Below are positions 23,700-38,366 of a stretch of 64,000 bases of DNA, one piece after another. Position numbers and translations under genes: made by a program. The stretch is from Loxodes magnus (lineage: Eukaryota > Ciliophora > Karyorelictea > Loxodida > Loxodidae): assembly GCA_946699065.1 (NCBI GenBank), contig CAMPDV010001179.1, positions 1-64,000 on the forward strand. Reading direction: 5' to 3'. The notes beneath the pieces are model-generated. The model searched no databases. It had not been told where the DNA came from and saw nothing but the letters and a program-made list of their open reading frames with translations. Position 1 is the stretch's first letter, and the number at the start of each line of letters is the position of its first letter.

Positions 23700-26600
23700 T
23701 GTATTTTCTATTATAATATAAAACGAAATAAACATCAGGTTAATAAAAATATCCTTTTAATCTAGGAAAATAATTATTCCTAATTTTCTTGAAAGAAATA
23801 TTCGATTTGTAAATTTTTTGTACTTATAAATTTATCTCCAAAATTATTTTATCAAATAATGCTAAATAAATTATAAAATGTGCTTTAAGATTTTATATTG
23901 TTAAAATTTCCTAATTTTATAACTATTTAAATAAAGAAAAAAATATCTTAATTATATGGAGAATTAATAAATTTTCTAATGTAAAATTTAATTTTTTTAA
24001 ATCAAATAAAAAAATTGATTAGAAAATTCTCAATCTAAAAATATAAAGCTGTATTAAAAGCATGCATACAAATCTTAATTAACTTATCTCCTAAAAATAA
24101 TATAAATGATTTGAATAAAATTTTATTTATGTCCTAATTTTAATTCATAGAATTTAAATGTAAACAGCTTAAAAATTTTAAATTTATTAATAAAAAAAAA
24201 CAATTTTACTCAATTTCGTTATTATTTTATAGAACTAAAAACTCTCAGAAAATTAAAAGTGATGAATACTTACAAAAATCATTTTAAATAAAATTAGATT
24301 AGATTTAAAGACAATTTTAAGATTTAAGCTGAATAAATATTATAAAAACTTTAATAAATTTATTTTATTTCTTTATTATTTAACTTTAAAAATTTAAAGC
24401 TAATTATTTATATTCTTTCTTATATTTCTTTATTATCTTGCTAGAAATTAAAAATTTTATTTTTTAGAATTTTTCCAATTTTTGTTTGCTTGAATAATCA
24501 TATAAAAAACTAAAAATTCTTCAATTAAATATAAAATAAACTTAAAAGTTTAAGTGAATGCATATATCATTAATATTTAATTGCGTAAAAATTGTTTCCA
24601 GATGGTGAAAAATAGAATAAATAATCCAAAATTAAAATAAATGTAAGTTATTATATTTAAGTATATATAAAAGTTCTTTAACACATATTTAATTTTAAAA
24701 TTTATGCTTTTATTTATCTTTCCCTGAAAATTTAAAAAGAAACAGTTCTTACTTTTAAGTTAAATATCTTTATTTTAAACTATCTGAAATATCGCAATAT
24801 ATATTAATTAAATTTCGCTATATTTATATTAATCCTAGAGATCATTATAACTTTTTCTTTATATTCAAACTACCAACTTGAAATTAGAATATAAAATTAC
24901 AATTAAATTTATAATTATGAATTACTGAACTAGTTGTGCTCTTATTATTTAGTTTAGGATAAGCAATAACTAACACTATCTTATTAAACTTCTTTTCATT
25001 TTAATTAATTTTCTATCTAATTACAATAAAAATAGAATTCTATTCTTAAATATTTGAAGTTTTAATTATATCTTTTAAAATGCTGCAACTTAGACTTCTT
25101 TTTAATAATCTCTTATAAAATAAAATAATTATATTTATAGCTTTTCATAATCAAATAAGCAATAATTAACTTTTATATCATTTTAAAATTAATTAATAAG
25201 CTATTCTTAACTAAAAATGTAAAGCCATGCTATAAATATTACATTTAGATTTATAGTTTTCACTTTTGCTAATTACCTTTATATCAATTTAACTAGAAAT
25301 TATTAAATAGACATCTAATATCCATATTTATCTATTATTGGATATACACTTTATTTTACAAATTAACTCTATATCTCAAACATATACAGATTTAAAATTT
25401 AAGCTTAGAAATTAATTAAAAACCAATGATGAATAAATGTATTATTCTATTTTTAAATTTAGCTAGAAAGTCTCAGATTAAATATCTAATATTATTAATT
25501 TCAATCTTCTATTTTTCATTTTTTAATCTTAGACTTTCTTTATACCTTTTAATATAAATTTCCTTAAAATAGATATATTAAATGCTTGATAAATTTATTA
25601 AAAGAATAGGCATTTATTAATCAGCTGTTGAATAATAGAAATAGGTATATTGCTTGTAAATATTAAAGAATGTAATTTTAAGTTAATTTTATTATTTTTG
25701 CTCAATTTGCTTATCTTCATATTCTTTATTTTATTTATTGGGTATCATTAAACTAATAAGCTTTTGCTTAAGTTCTAAGATATTATCTCAATCCTTTTAT
25801 TGCTTAATTAACTTTAAAATACCAGAGAAAGTATTAATAATTAATAATTAATTAAAATTTTTAAATTTAGAAAGGTATTATTTAGTTAGGAGTTATTTAC
25901 TTTCAAGCCAAATAATTTATTACTCATTATTATTAAATTTTATTTCTTAGTTACAATTTTAAATCTTCTAAATATTAAAAATCATATAATTATTTTCTAA
26001 ATTTTATATTAAGTTCCTAGTATCTCTAATCCAAGAAACAATTAAGAATGTAACTTAAAAGGTATAAAAATATATATCTCATATAAGTTTAATTTTAACC
26101 TAAACTACTTGATTCTAAAAGAATATTATCATCATTACCTTAAGATTTTATTTAGTATGAGTAGTATATCTTAGCTCTATAGTAATTTTATTATTGATAA
26201 CAAAAATAATTATTATAAGAGAATTATTCCTAGCCTGAAAAAGATAGAAAATAATAGTAAAGTTTTCTGCTAGCATAAAAAATAAATGAAAATTATATTA
26301 AAAAAGGATTTTAAAGTTATGTTGATCGCATAAAAACCTATAAATGTAATTATTGCTTATAAATATAATTAATAAGCTAAATGAGTATATAAGTCAAATA
26401 ATTGCATAATTATACCAATTAATTTCTACTATACTTTTTAAGAAAATTTAGAGAAGATTAATAAAAGAAATTTAAGAGAAAATAAAAAGAATCAATTATA
26501 TAATATTTAGAATATATTAAGACTCTATATATTTTTATTTCTTAGGGAAAATTTGCATTAACAAGTTTAAACAATTAGTCTTTTAAAAAATACCCTAAAG

Positions 26601-28099
26601 CCAAAGAATTGAAATAAAATAATTTAGTTACAATTTTAATATTTTATCTTATATTAAAATAGCAGTTTATAATTGACTCTATAAATTTGTTTATTAGAAT
26701 CATATCTACTAAGAACTTTAGGATTTATTGTAGTTTCAAGGAAAAAATTAACTAACTTTTTTTAAAGTTTTTATTTTTAAATGGTATATTTCATAATAAT
26801 ATATCAAGTTATCTCAAATGCTTAATAAAGATTTTAGATTTTATGTTTTTAAAGATTTAAATGATAATATATTATCTTAGAATTAATTTTTGTAACAAGG
26901 AGAAAATTAAATAGAAACTAACTTTCTCTTGATTAGATATTTCTATAAAATCTAAATTTCTATAAATTAATAAATTTTAAATGGATACACTAAGAAAATT
27001 AAGATTATGGTATACAAAAGTCTAAATTTATCATAATTATTAATTTAATTTATATGCAAAACAATTTTAAAAAAGATATAAGCAAATATTTTCTAAAATT
27101 TAGAATCAAGTATAACCTTATTAATATTATTTTGCTTACTAGATTTTTTAGATAATTTTAAATATCATTGAGCAAAATGTTTTAAGTTTTGAAATTTCTA
27201 TTTATGAATTTAATAAAAATAAATGTATAAATGAAAATTTTATAATTTTTATAGAAAATATGCATAGTACGATTAGACTATGATGCATGCTAAAACTCTG
27301 CATTTTAATAAACAAACTAAACTAATATGATTAGATTAAAGTTGCGGATATAACAAGCAAAAATTTAATGTTATTAATTTAGAAATAAATGTTTCAACCT
27401 ATTATAAGCAATATAATTACCATTTTAAATAATTTCATGTAAATTGAGTAAATATTATGAAACTAAGGAATTCATTTTCTTAGATTGCAATCTCCGATGC
27501 TCTTATAATTTATTACTAAGATGTGAATGTAATTATACTTCTCAATAGAACTTACATAAATTAATTTTCTTAATATATTAAAATTTTAGTAAAATGTCTA
27601 AGATAGAAGATTTCAAAATTTAAAACATTTTAAAATATCTTTACTTTAAATGATTTTTTATTATTTTCATCTATTTTATTTTACATAGATAAATGTTTAT
27701 ATCCTTAAATAAAACTAATATCACTATTATTTTATAATCACTACTGCTATTAGTTTAAGTATTATTTTTCTATAATCAGATAGCTATTAAAATTTACTAA
27801 GAACTATAGCTCTTTAATATTTTTCTCCAGCTATTATTTTATATTAATTGAATGATGGATATTTTCTTTTTAAAATTCTTAGATTATTATTCTGGTTAAT
27901 GATTCAACTTTAAATGATGCTTACCTTTTATTTCCTTTAATTATCAAAACTTCGATACAAGAAAGAAAAATTTTAATCTTTGTCTTTAAATAAAAAATGA
28001 TATCACTTTTATGCTGATAGCTATTAATTATTCCTTATAAAATGTAAAGACTTTTATTAATTAGCTAACCTTTAGATTATACAGCTTGCTAAGCATATG
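23700..28099. other. Long AT-rich stretch without visible genes
   Basis: About 4.4 kb of extreme A/T composition on both strands. No coding-like islands, no alignable repeats and no notable hairpins were found. Confidence 0.55.
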
Positions 28100-31000
28100 C
28101 TAAATAAAGTTTTTATAAATTAAAGCATTTTTAAATTAAATATCCTGAGATATAATTTAGCTTTCATTTTATTTTATAAAATAAATGAGGAAGCAAGATT
28201 CTTGCGAGTAACTAAAACGCCTAACTGTCGGAAAAAGTTAAGTGAATTTGGGAATAGAGAACACGAAAAAGAAGCTTTCCTTTTGTAAATAAGGTTAAGC
28301 CTGATACTTAAGTACGAGATATGAGGAAAAAGACTACTGGCAAAAGCCTAAAAGCAAGGAAGAATAAAAGAATTTTTAGCTTGTTAAAACTTAAGGCTTT
28401 TTACATTAAAAAACGCGAGAAACCTGCGATAATTAGTAGTATACAGACAGCAAAACACTAAATGAAAAGCAAAAAGTTTCTGATCAACTTTTTAAAGAAA
28501 ATATAAAAAATCTTAATAAAAGCACTAAAAATTATCAATAAATCAAGAACATAATCTTGGATTCTAACTCTATCTCCAACAAAAGGAACAGTATAGATAA
28601 GGTAAATAAGATTATTTTTCAAAAAGATAATTAAAAAATGCTAAATAACAAAGGTTAAGAACCTTAAAAGTAAAAATTAAACAACCTTTAAGTAAAGCCT
28701 TGCAATAATAGCTCTATTTCAAAATTTTTATAAGAAGCATAAAATTAATGAGCAATTTCTGCTTTATAATAATCACTCCCTTGCAGCAAAACAGTAAAGA
28801 CACAAATAAAATAAGCATAAACTGATTAGAGAAGTATGACAAATAAAAAAATCTAGGTTGAAGACACTTAGGCTCCTCATGAATAAGTAAATAAAAGTAA
28901 TAAATAAATAAGTAAATTTTCGCCTTTATATTACTAAACCTCGTTTTCAAGTTTAGGCACTATCAGCGAAGAAAGCTTTTAAAGTTCAAAGTCAAGTTTG
29001 CAATTGATTTCTAATGAAGAAACTTCCTCTAATTAATCGCTTCAACTTAATGAAGAAGAAATAGAGTAAGAAACTTTAGAAAAAGAAAACAAAAAAGGAT
29101 CAGAATAAATAGTTCTCTTATTTTCTTGCATGGCGGGTTTACTTATAGTCTATTTGTACTTGGTAATTAGACATGAAATAATTAGGCAATGAACTTTTAT
29201 ATTAATGTTTTACTTATTAATCCTATTAACTCCTTACCATTATTTCATATTTCCATTTTAGACTCTCACTTTCTCACTTTCTTTTATTTCTTAAGTCTTC
29301 TTTAAATTTTTATAATTATTTAATAACTAAAAGCTTAAATATAGTTCCTTAGAATGCTGGTATAATAAAGCATATTTTTACTAGGATTCAATTAAAAAAG
29401 TAAAGAAAGGAAAAAATAAAAGAAAAAGAAAAGCTTCAAACACTCTATAAAATAATCCTCAAATTTTAAATTTTAAATGTTCAGTTAAGCTAAATATTTA
29501 AAAAAGATCAATTTAATTAAAGGTATAATTAAAAATCTTCATCTAAAATATAAATACATTTGTCAAATTTATTTGAAAAAAACTAAACTCTATAATGCTA
29601 ACTTAGTTCTAATGCTGAAGTATATTAAAATGTTACTTTTTACTAAGTAATTATAAGATAATTAGTTATAGGATGCTTATAACTAGTCTCTATTTTATTA
29701 TTATTTATATTTTTATTAAAATTTGGTTATTTGAGTGAAAATTTATCTTAAGGTATTTTTCATAATATTTATTTAATATAAAGTTACCATTCAGTTTATA
29801 TACATCTAAAGAACAAAAATTAGCAATTCTTTTTTTATTTTATGAATACTCTTTATTTGCTAAAGATAGAGTACTAATGTAAAATTAATATTTCATCTAA
29901 ACTTAAGGCAAAAGCTTAATTTCTTATTTTTATATAAATTAACTTAAATAAATTGTTGATAAATCATTAATCATTGCAATAATATGCTATATCTTCTAAT
30001 TATTCAGTTTAACTATCTAACCAATAATACAGATAATCCCATTTAAATTTTAAGTTAATATTATTTATTGCTAGCTGATCTGAAAATTGATAATTTGAAA
30101 GTTCAAGAACGAAAATCTGTCTAAGTTTGCTAAGTTGATTTTAACTAATATATTAATAAAATGCTTATTTCTATTTCAATGCTAAAATAGATTTAAATAT
30201 CCCTTAGTTTGATATAGTGTTTACCCCATATAGTAAATATGAAATATAAATAACAATTATATACTTTCTACTAAAATAGTTGAAAATTCTAAGTTCTAGA
30301 TATATTTTTATATTTTAACTTTTATTTAAAAAATTATAATGAAATTAATTAAATAGCTTTAAACCTTTACTATATAAATAATTTTTTTCACATTTATTAT
30401 TATTTTATTAATTAGTGTGTAATAAGTTATTTTTCCTAGAGGCTTTAAAATTAAATAGTTTAAATTTTAATATATATTTGATTTCCTTTTTATAAAATGC
30501 TAGCTTTATTGTTGCTATTTAAATTTTTATTATGCTTTAATATGCTTCATTTCATTAGCATTTTTATTAAAGTTATTTCTTCTTCTTATGCTTTTATATG
30601 ATTCTCACTGTTTTTAGGCTAGTAAAAAATTATAAAATTTTTTTAAATTTGAGTCTTACTATCAAATATTATTATCTTTTAATCTAATCTTTTTTATATT
30701 GATAATTTTAGAGTTTAATTCTCTTCATTAATATCTTTTGCTTTCTCATTAATATAATTTCATATCTTAACTAGGATAACAAAGAAATGACTAGTAGATT
30801 CTTCTATCATTTTCTAATGCTTATTCTCGTTTAATATTTATCTTAAATAGATTATTAATTTATTAATATTTTTATTAAATAGTCAGACATAAATTATAAT
30901 AAAAGTTTTGATTTTCTTAATTTAATTCTATAAAATTTATTAGAATAGATTAAAATATCATAACTATTTTATTATTAAACTAAAATTCTTTAGCCTCAAT

Positions 31001-31300
31001 TTAATTTTATTATTCTATGTTCTCACCTTAGTTTACTCATAATATTTTAATTATTGTATTTCTCAATCTTATTTGGTACTTAATTCTCTTACTTTTTCTT
31101 TTAGTTTCTTAGTTTCCTTTAACTACTTTTATAGTTATAATTCTCAATTTGTTTCTTAGTTGCATAATAAAAATTTGAAGCTAAAATTATTTTATAATAT
31201 CATAGTTTTTGCTTTAGATATTAATTAAAAATATTAAATCTCTTAAATAAGCCAAATACATTCTAATTTTTGAATTATCAGCTTAAAACTATTAAAATAT
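28100..31300. repeat. Segmental duplication, copy A
   Basis: Aligns in the same orientation with about 56470-60430 (copy B) through the tail-anchored gene and roughly 2 kb of A/T-rich DNA downstream. The gene's 3' half is far more similar between copies than the flanks. Copy A has no counterpart of the 825-bp insertion found in copy B and so preserves the empty site, near 30900-30945. Confidence 0.8.
28185..29192 (+). CDS. Tail-anchored membrane protein A, 335 residues, family unknown
   Basis: ATG at 28185 to TGA at 29190-29192, one frame of 335 codons. Most of the protein is polar and Lys/Asn/Gln-rich. A Ser/Glu-rich acidic stretch (SLGTISEESFQSS, LNEEEIEQETLEKEN) precedes a single strong transmembrane helix at residues 309-329 (IVLLFSCMAGLLIVYLYLVI), and only about ten residues follow. 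That is a tail-anchored topology with the bulk of the protein in the cytosol. There is no signal peptide. Internal TGA codons (for example at 28749) read as Trp, while the terminal TGA closes the frame just after the helix; no TGA occurs in the 146 codons between. Compared with the copy at 56509, differences such as GGC/GGT, TCA/TCT and TCC/TCG are synonymous in this frame. A SNARE-like role is conceivable but no SNARE motif is visible. Confidence 0.85.
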
Positions 31301-31859
31301 TTGGTAAATGGATAAATGTATATTAAGCTAGCAATTCTATTTATATAGGATACTTAGTAAGAAACGCTTAGTAGAAAACCCTTAGTAATTAAATTTTATA
31401 GATAAGTACTTATTATAATTATTAGCTTTGTATCGCTTTGATAGATTACATTCTATATATGTTTTCAAAAGAATTATTAATTAAATATACGAACGTGATA
31501 TAATTATAAAGATATTTATCTATATTATTAAAAAGATATAATAGCTTTAAATAAATAAATAAATAAATAATTAATAAATTATATAGCTTACTAAGAATAA
31601 AGTAGCTAGTATTTATAACTTATAATAATATTAACTAATTTCTTAGTTAGATAATTATGTATTTGTTTAATAAATATTATTTATATTTTTATATTATTAT
31701 GTTTAAACATAATCAGTCATCAATTATTTACACTTATTAAATAAAGATTATAAAAAGTCTACATAAATAGCTTTTATTTGATATACTTCAGAATGAATTA
31801 GAGAATAGTATGAAAATATTAATTTATTTCTTTTTATTTAGTAATTTATTCAAACTAAA
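29193..31859. other. AT-rich DNA downstream of the tail-anchored gene
   Basis: Up to about 31300 this belongs to the segmental duplication; the rest is A/T-rich with a short (AAAT)n tract near 31550-31570. No gene seen. Confidence 0.6.
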
Positions 31860-32460
31860 AGTAAAATATTGTGATGAAAGTTTATACCTTCTAAGCTATA
31901 CCATTCCATACTCAGATTCTCTTTAGAAAATAGTGTATTAAAAATATTTGTTTAGCTAAGCATTTACTTTATCATCTTTAAATGGTTTTCACTTTCTATA
32001 TTCTCGCAATCAGACTTCAAAGTTTTAAAACCTTTGTAAATAGAATTAGTAATTCTATTTTCATCCCTAATTGAAAAGTTTCTTATTAGCATTAGAAGTT
32101 CCAATTAAATTAAAAAAATTAGAGAATCTCTTTAATATCTAAATAAATTTGATTGAAAGAAGCATTTTTACAATTAAATATGTGCATAAACTCTTAAATT
32201 TAAAATTACCTTATTTGATTGATAGTTTAACTTTATTAATGGATGCTACTTTTATTTCAATTATTTCAAATTATATTAATGTTAAAATAATAGAATCAAC
32301 TTTAATACCCCTTTATCTAAATTTCATATAAAAGCGAAATTCAATTAAGTTTTGTATTTTTAATTAGATCACTTTAGATGTTCTCTTAGGCATCCATTAT
32401 TCCTATTATTCTGCATTTGTTATCTAAAATTTATTGATTTTTGGTTCTATTAATAATACT
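31860..32460 (-). pseudogene. Decayed copy of the LRR part of the MORN-F-box-LRR gene
   Basis: The minus strand aligns with the 3' end of the gene at 15103-17775. Shared stretches include the terminal AAC-TTT-CA block, ACTTTGAAGT, GAAACTTTTC and, further upstream, the CTAA...ACATCTAAA block that encodes a leucine-rich repeat. Length differences break the frame repeatedly (for instance in the segment equivalent to DEETFPIYDENG), and identity fades above about 32460. No F-box or MORN part could be recognised above it, so only the C-terminal half is detectable. It lies about 2.7 kb from tail-anchored gene A. Confidence 0.6.
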
Positions 32461-33849
32461 TAAATTTATTTAAAATCATTCCTAATTAATTAGTTTGTAT
32501 GGAAGAGATTAAGATTTATTAAACATTGTAAATTTATTAATTTTAGCTTTTTAAATAAGTAAATTCTTTTTGGCTATAGATATTTTTAATTAAAAGCGTT
32601 GAATATAAAAGATTTATTTCAGATGTTTTGAAGTTTTTTATTATTTAGTGTATTTAATATATAGTAGATATTTAATAATTTCTTGATTATAAATATTAGT
32701 TAAAGATAAAGCCTTTAAATTTTAGATTTAATTAAATAGTTTTCTAAATGTTTAATTAATAGTTTAACTTATTAATAACTCTTATTTAAATTTTGCTTAC
32801 TTTGTCTATAAGCACTAACAATTCAACAGATTTTATGTATAATTTAACATTTATTTACTATTTATCCTTAATTTGGTAGTGCTTATCTATTTTACTAAAA
32901 TATTGTAATTCTAAATATTTAAATAGAAAAGTTCTTAAATCTATTTTTAAATAAGCAGTTCTACTTTTATTATTTTATTAAAGCTAAATTTAATTTATTG
33001 GCTATATAAATATTAAACTTAAGCTTTTATCCTTAGTAATATATTTTATATATTTTATATATTTTATTTATCTTAAATTATTATTCTTATTTGAAGTATC
33101 AACGTTAAATATAAGAGATTGTCAATTCTCTAAAGTTATGTATTAATTATCATAAGAATTTTGTGATATGAGGATAATATAGTTAACTTCTTATCCTTAT
33201 TTTATTAATTTAATAAACAAGCTTATTATCTCCTTTGTTAATTATGATGATTGATATAACTTTTATATTTTTATTTATAAATAGCTACATTAAAAATAAC
33301 TAGCTAAGCTCTATATTATTTATTTAAATTATTTTATTTTCAAATTGTTTATTTTAGAAGTTATAAAATAAAATAATTACTAATTTAATAGTTATCGCAT
33401 ATCTATTATATTATTAGCTATTTTTATTTAATTTAAAATAGATATCTATTTTTTAATTATGCTAGTTAATAAATAAATTTTATTTTAAATTAATAAAGTT
33501 TATTTAAATTATAAACTACTTATTAGCTAATTATCTTATTTAATAATAGTTATTTTATTTTTTAATTATTGCAAATAGTTAATTTTATGTATTTTATTAT
33601 TGTTTATATCATTCTATTGAAATTTTAAGATTTTTATTATTATATAAAGTTTTTCCTTTTAAATTGCATAGAACAATTGTATGTATTTATGTATTAAAGA
33701 TTTGTTTATTGTATATTTAATCTGTTTATATTTTCTATTTTAAGTGACTAATATTTCTCTTAGAAATACATTTATGCTGATTTAATTTATTTTTATAAAG
33801 TGTTTATTTAGTATTTTTACATGTTTTCTCATATTTTTGCAACATTATA
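32461..33849. other. AT-rich DNA, possibly including unrecognisable pseudogene remains
   Basis: Lies where the MORN/F-box part of the decayed LRR gene would be, but nothing can be aligned by eye. Confidence 0.5.
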
Positions 33850-34806
33850 ATGCTGAAAGAAAATCTTAAGAACCTTTTCGTTTTGATAATTTTCCATCCT
33901 AAAAAATCAATTATATTGATAAATGGATGCAAGCTTCTTTCACTTCCAGCTGGAGCCAACACCATATGGACTTAAAATAAAAACTAAATGTGGAATATTA
34001 AATCAGGTATAAAATTTGATTCTTTAAGGAGATATATTTGCTTTATTTTTTGTTATTCAAATAATCTCTTCATCAGTCCAATCATGAAATACTTATTTCA
34101 TCATATAATTATTCAAGCTATTAATTTTCAGGACAAATTTCTGTTCTATAAGCAAATTCTGTCTGATAAGTTTTAAACTTATAATAATTAACTACTTTAG
34201 ACCTTATATTTCAAGATCGAAGATAGTTTCTTTTAAATAAGGATTTATTTTTTAAATATAGCTTAAAATAATTCCTTTAGATTATCTATCTTCTTCTTGG
34301 ATATTTTATTAATAATTAAATTTTAAAGTTCCCATTTCTATTGTGACACAATAGTTTTAGTGTCGTTAATTATATAACTTGAGAATAATTCTGCTTTTTA
34401 TTTATTCTATTTTTAATAATTAATATAACTTTATCCAAGCACTATAGAAGATCAAAGCTAGCTATTTTAAACGGTTTACTTGGAATTCATTCAAGCATTT
34501 CAAAGAAAGCACTTGTACTGAATAAACCGCTCTAAGTATTTTCTTCTTCTTAATCATTCCTTTATTAGTTTCATAATATTTTGAAAGTGACTACAATAAA
34601 CTTAGCTATATTATGTATTTCAGCAGCCTTAGATTTTTAACTACTCCATGCTACAAAAGATGTGAATTTTACTAATTTCTTTGGCATAAAAAGTAGCGCT
34701 TCTGAGTGATAACTAGCTTTAATTAACTAAATGTTCCAATTATCATGGCATTAGAAATTCTTAAAGTAATCCTCTTCAGTAATTAAACAACAGACAGCAC
34801 TTTTAT
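33850..34806 (-). pseudogene. Decayed O-methyltransferase (Methyltransf_2 family)
   Basis: The minus strand aligns with the methyltransferase gene at 63344 along its length: the block encoding VGTFAQLKLAD (here IIGTFSQLKL), the Cys-x-x-Glu helix region, LRAVY, and the NP...IFDLE segment. It continues into C-terminal parts that lie beyond the window edge for the intact gene, including HDWTDEEII, the hallmark of caffeate/hydroxyindole-type O-methyltransferases. Several length changes put these blocks in different frames, and the glycine-rich SAM-binding loop is not recognisable. It is a dead paralogue rather than a gene with introns, because the changes fall inside conserved motifs. Confidence 0.75.
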
Positions 34807-37547
34807 TATTCTAATAATTAATTAAAGTTATGCTTATAAGTTATACCTTAAATTAATAAATTTAAATTATAAAGTTAAAGTTTGGAACTAAGATTAAATT
34901 GAATAAAAGAAGATAAATTTAAAATAGAAATTTAAGTTTACTATTTATTATTTTAAGCTATATCTATTTTCAAGCAGTGATATAGCTTTAATAATTTTAA
35001 AACTTTAAATTATTTATACAAATATATTAATTTTCCTAAAAGCTTATAAATAAATTTTACCTATAAAAACGAAAAAAATCTAAAATAATTTAATTTGGCG
35101 AAAAAGTATATAAAAATTTTAGGTTGAATCTTAGTTTTCAGAAAAGATTCAAGTAAAATTTAGATTTGTTTTAGTTAAATTTCGTTATAATAGACTTAGA
35201 TCATAAAAAATAAAAAATATCCAAAAAAGTATTTTAAGCTAATAAATTAAATTAAATTAAATTAAAAAAAATATTTGTTTTTTAGTTATTATAACTATAT
35301 ATAAAAAACAAAGATTTAATTTTATTTATCTAACCAATAGAAATTTATTCTACTAAAAATTAAATTTAAAGTATCTTTAGTTTTTATTTTTTACTTTAAG
35401 TAACTAACATTAAAATTAATAATGCAAATTAATAGCTATAATGTAGATAGATATAATATATTAGAAAGTTAGTGATTAAATAGTTAAATTTTATAATTAT
35501 TAATTAATAAATAATTTTCACTAAAATTACTAGTTAAGCTATTATATAAATATTTATATTTGTATATGCTTAATAATATCTATTAATATTATTTTATTAT
35601 TTTAACTTTAAATTTTTTAATAGACTCTGCTTATAAAATTTTATAATCATAAAAATTATAAAGGTTCTGTAATCATCTTATTAGCTGATTGAATAGGTAA
35701 TAAAATATCTTAGTTTTTGATAAAACTTATTAATTTATAGGAATAAAAATAGTAAAATTCTTAACTTTAATATGATTAAGATAATTTAGGTATAAAAATT
35801 ATGAATAAGATAATAATCTCCTTTTATAAATTATAATTAAATTAAAGATATTAATTATTTAATAAAGTTTATAAAAGGAAATATATCTAGCCTTTTATAT
35901 TTAATTTATACGAGAAGCTAAATAATATTAGCATAATTTTGATAAATTAGGAATAATTAAATATCTTTATCAATGATACAGTTTAATTAAATTATTAAAC
36001 AGTGTCTAGATAGAAATTTAAATTATTTGTATTATTTATAAATTTAAAATAAGAAATATACATTCCTTTAATCCTATTATTTAGTTTTAAGAATGTTTTA
36101 AAATTTCATTTTAATAATTATAAAATTACTTCTTGCATAGTTAAGATTAGAAGTTTTATATCTAATAGTTATACACAATAATTAAAGAAGCTAATAAAAT
36201 AAACTAAAGTGCTAAAAGTTAATTTTAGCTAGTTTTTCTCAATTACATAATAATCATATTTACTAAAAATTAAATTTCAAATAAATTAAAAAAATTTAGA
36301 TTGTAAATCCAAAGCATTATTTTATAAAAATAAATACTTTTATTACTAAATTATAGCATATTCTTGATAAATAAAAATAGATTTATTAAAATAACTTTAT
36401 TTTTATTAGTATTTATTTCTAAAAATAAAAGAAGTTATATAAGAGACTTTAAATAATCTATATATTCAATTTTTTATTTATTATTTAATTTACAATTTAA
36501 GAAACTTTATGAAAAATTTAATAAAAAAGAGATAAAAGTTTTAAAAAGTATATAAAATAAAAAATAAATATCTAAGATATAAATCTAATTAATTATAAAA
36601 TAATTATTATAAATCATTTTTATAACTTTTTATTATTTTATTTATTATTATTATTTATTGCTTTTTTCATTTATCTGAAAGGAAATAATTATATAAACAT
36701 TTATCTTTGCTCTTTATAAGTTTTAATATATTTCATAGACATAAAAGTTAAATTTAGCTTATTTATTTAAAAAAAGAATAATAAAATAAAACTTTTGATG
36801 CTTTCTTTATTATTTGAAGATTATTTAATCTTTTTAAATCTTAATAAAATAAAAAATATTTGATTATTAATATCTACTGTTTAAGTAGCAAGTTAATTTA
36901 AATTATTTCTACATAAATAATAATTTAATTGGTGATTTAAATAAATCTTCATGCATTACTAATATTAAATCTAAATCTAAAATATCTAATAATACATTTA
37001 AGTTATTAAAGCTTTAAAATAAATAAGCACTTTGATTTATAGATTTATTTAATTTTTATTATTTAAGGAATTATTATTTAAATATATTTTTAATTAATTT
37101 AAAAGCTATTAAACTAATTTTATTTTTTCATAGTTAAATTAGCAGCCAAATTTAAAGTTTTTAAAGCAGGATTGAGATATTTATTAATAACTAGATATTT
37201 GAATATAAGCTAAATAAATAAATATGTTAAACTCTAGTTACTTGTATCTTTTTAGTTAATTCTTCTTTTATTTATTGTATTTCTATAAATTTAAAGAATA
37301 TTATCTAGATAAATATAAAATCAAAATACTTTATTCAATTGTTTAAGACTTTATATAATTCGTATATTAGTAGAGTATTACTGCTTAACTTAGTTAAATA
37401 GTTAAAAATTAATTTATTACTTTATTGTGAAGAATGTAATGTGATTATTTAACAACGTAAATTAAATAACCATAGATAGATATAAATAAGAGAAAATTTA
37501 AAATAATAGAGATATTAAAATATAAAGAAAGCTTTCTTATCTCATTG
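34807..37547. other. AT-rich DNA without visible genes
   Basis: Nothing recognisable on either strand. Contains a short ATTAA tandem tract near 35245-35265. Confidence 0.55.
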
Positions 37548-38366
37548 ATGTATACAACATATATATCAGCTAAATCTTAACGTTAAAAGTCACAGTTAAC
37601 TAGAATCATATGGATATAAGAGCAATAAGCTATTAAAAATGTTCAAATTTTAGAACATTTTCCAAGAGGTGTTTAAAGAATAGCCTTGTGAATGAATATG
37701 TAGCATATTGAAGATAAAATGATGAACTAAACTTAAAATAGCACTATTACTGTGATATCCACTTCTTGAATATTGCGATAGCTATTTTGCTTTTACCTGT
37801 ATAAAGAGCAAGCTTTATTTTCTTGTTACAATCTACTTGGCAAAGAAAAATCTTTCAGCAATAATTTTTAGAAGTACACAAAGAAATTTAATTTGTATGC
37901 TGAATTAGTTTCTTCTAAAGTAATTTATCCAGGATAGTGAAGTGCAATTAAGGATCCAGCTGCTTAGAGTAACTCCTAAATTTCAAATAGAAAATTTATT
38001 TAATTCTGCAATAAAAGCACAAAAGCAACAAAATTTAATATTCTTGTCCACAAGATATTTCAAGGAAAAAATAAGATTTTGGCATTTGCTGCTGAGAAAA
38101 ATGTTCTGCTAAATAATAAATGTTAAAAAATAAGCGAAGAAGAGAATTAGAAGAGCAAACTTTCAAGAAGTTTGCTGAAAAAGAAAGCACTACTAATATA
38201 TGAAAACAATTAGATTTTTAATTTTATATAAATTCTTCTAACTATTATTCCGTTTATTCTTACATAATTAAATATCTATCATTTCTTATTCTTCTTGGTT
38301 GTAATGTAAATTTAAATACCAATTTTCAATGGGTTTATCTATCTTTTTCATATGAGTTACCATTGA
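37548..38366 (+). CDS. Hypothetical protein, about 272 residues
   Basis: ATG at 37548 to TGA at 38364-38366, 273 codons in one frame. The first ~220 residues have protein-like composition (ILEHFPRGVQRIALW, VIYPGQWSAIKDPAAQ, KISEEENQKSKLSRSLL) with Trp coded by TGA. The last ~50 are hydrophobic and encoded by T-rich DNA, so they are either a C-terminal membrane anchor or non-coding sequence read through. In the second case the real end would lie near 38210 at a codon I cannot identify. No family recognised. It is flanked by a dead methyltransferase and the DUF4246-like gene. The frame choice rests on composition only, because no codon is a fixed stop. Confidence 0.4.

Noticed and set aside
28714-28950. 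Minus-strand 78-codon hydrophobic frame, conserved in the copy at 57041-57277
   Set aside because: The conservation is explained by the plus-strand tail-anchored genes, where several differences are synonymous in the sense frame.
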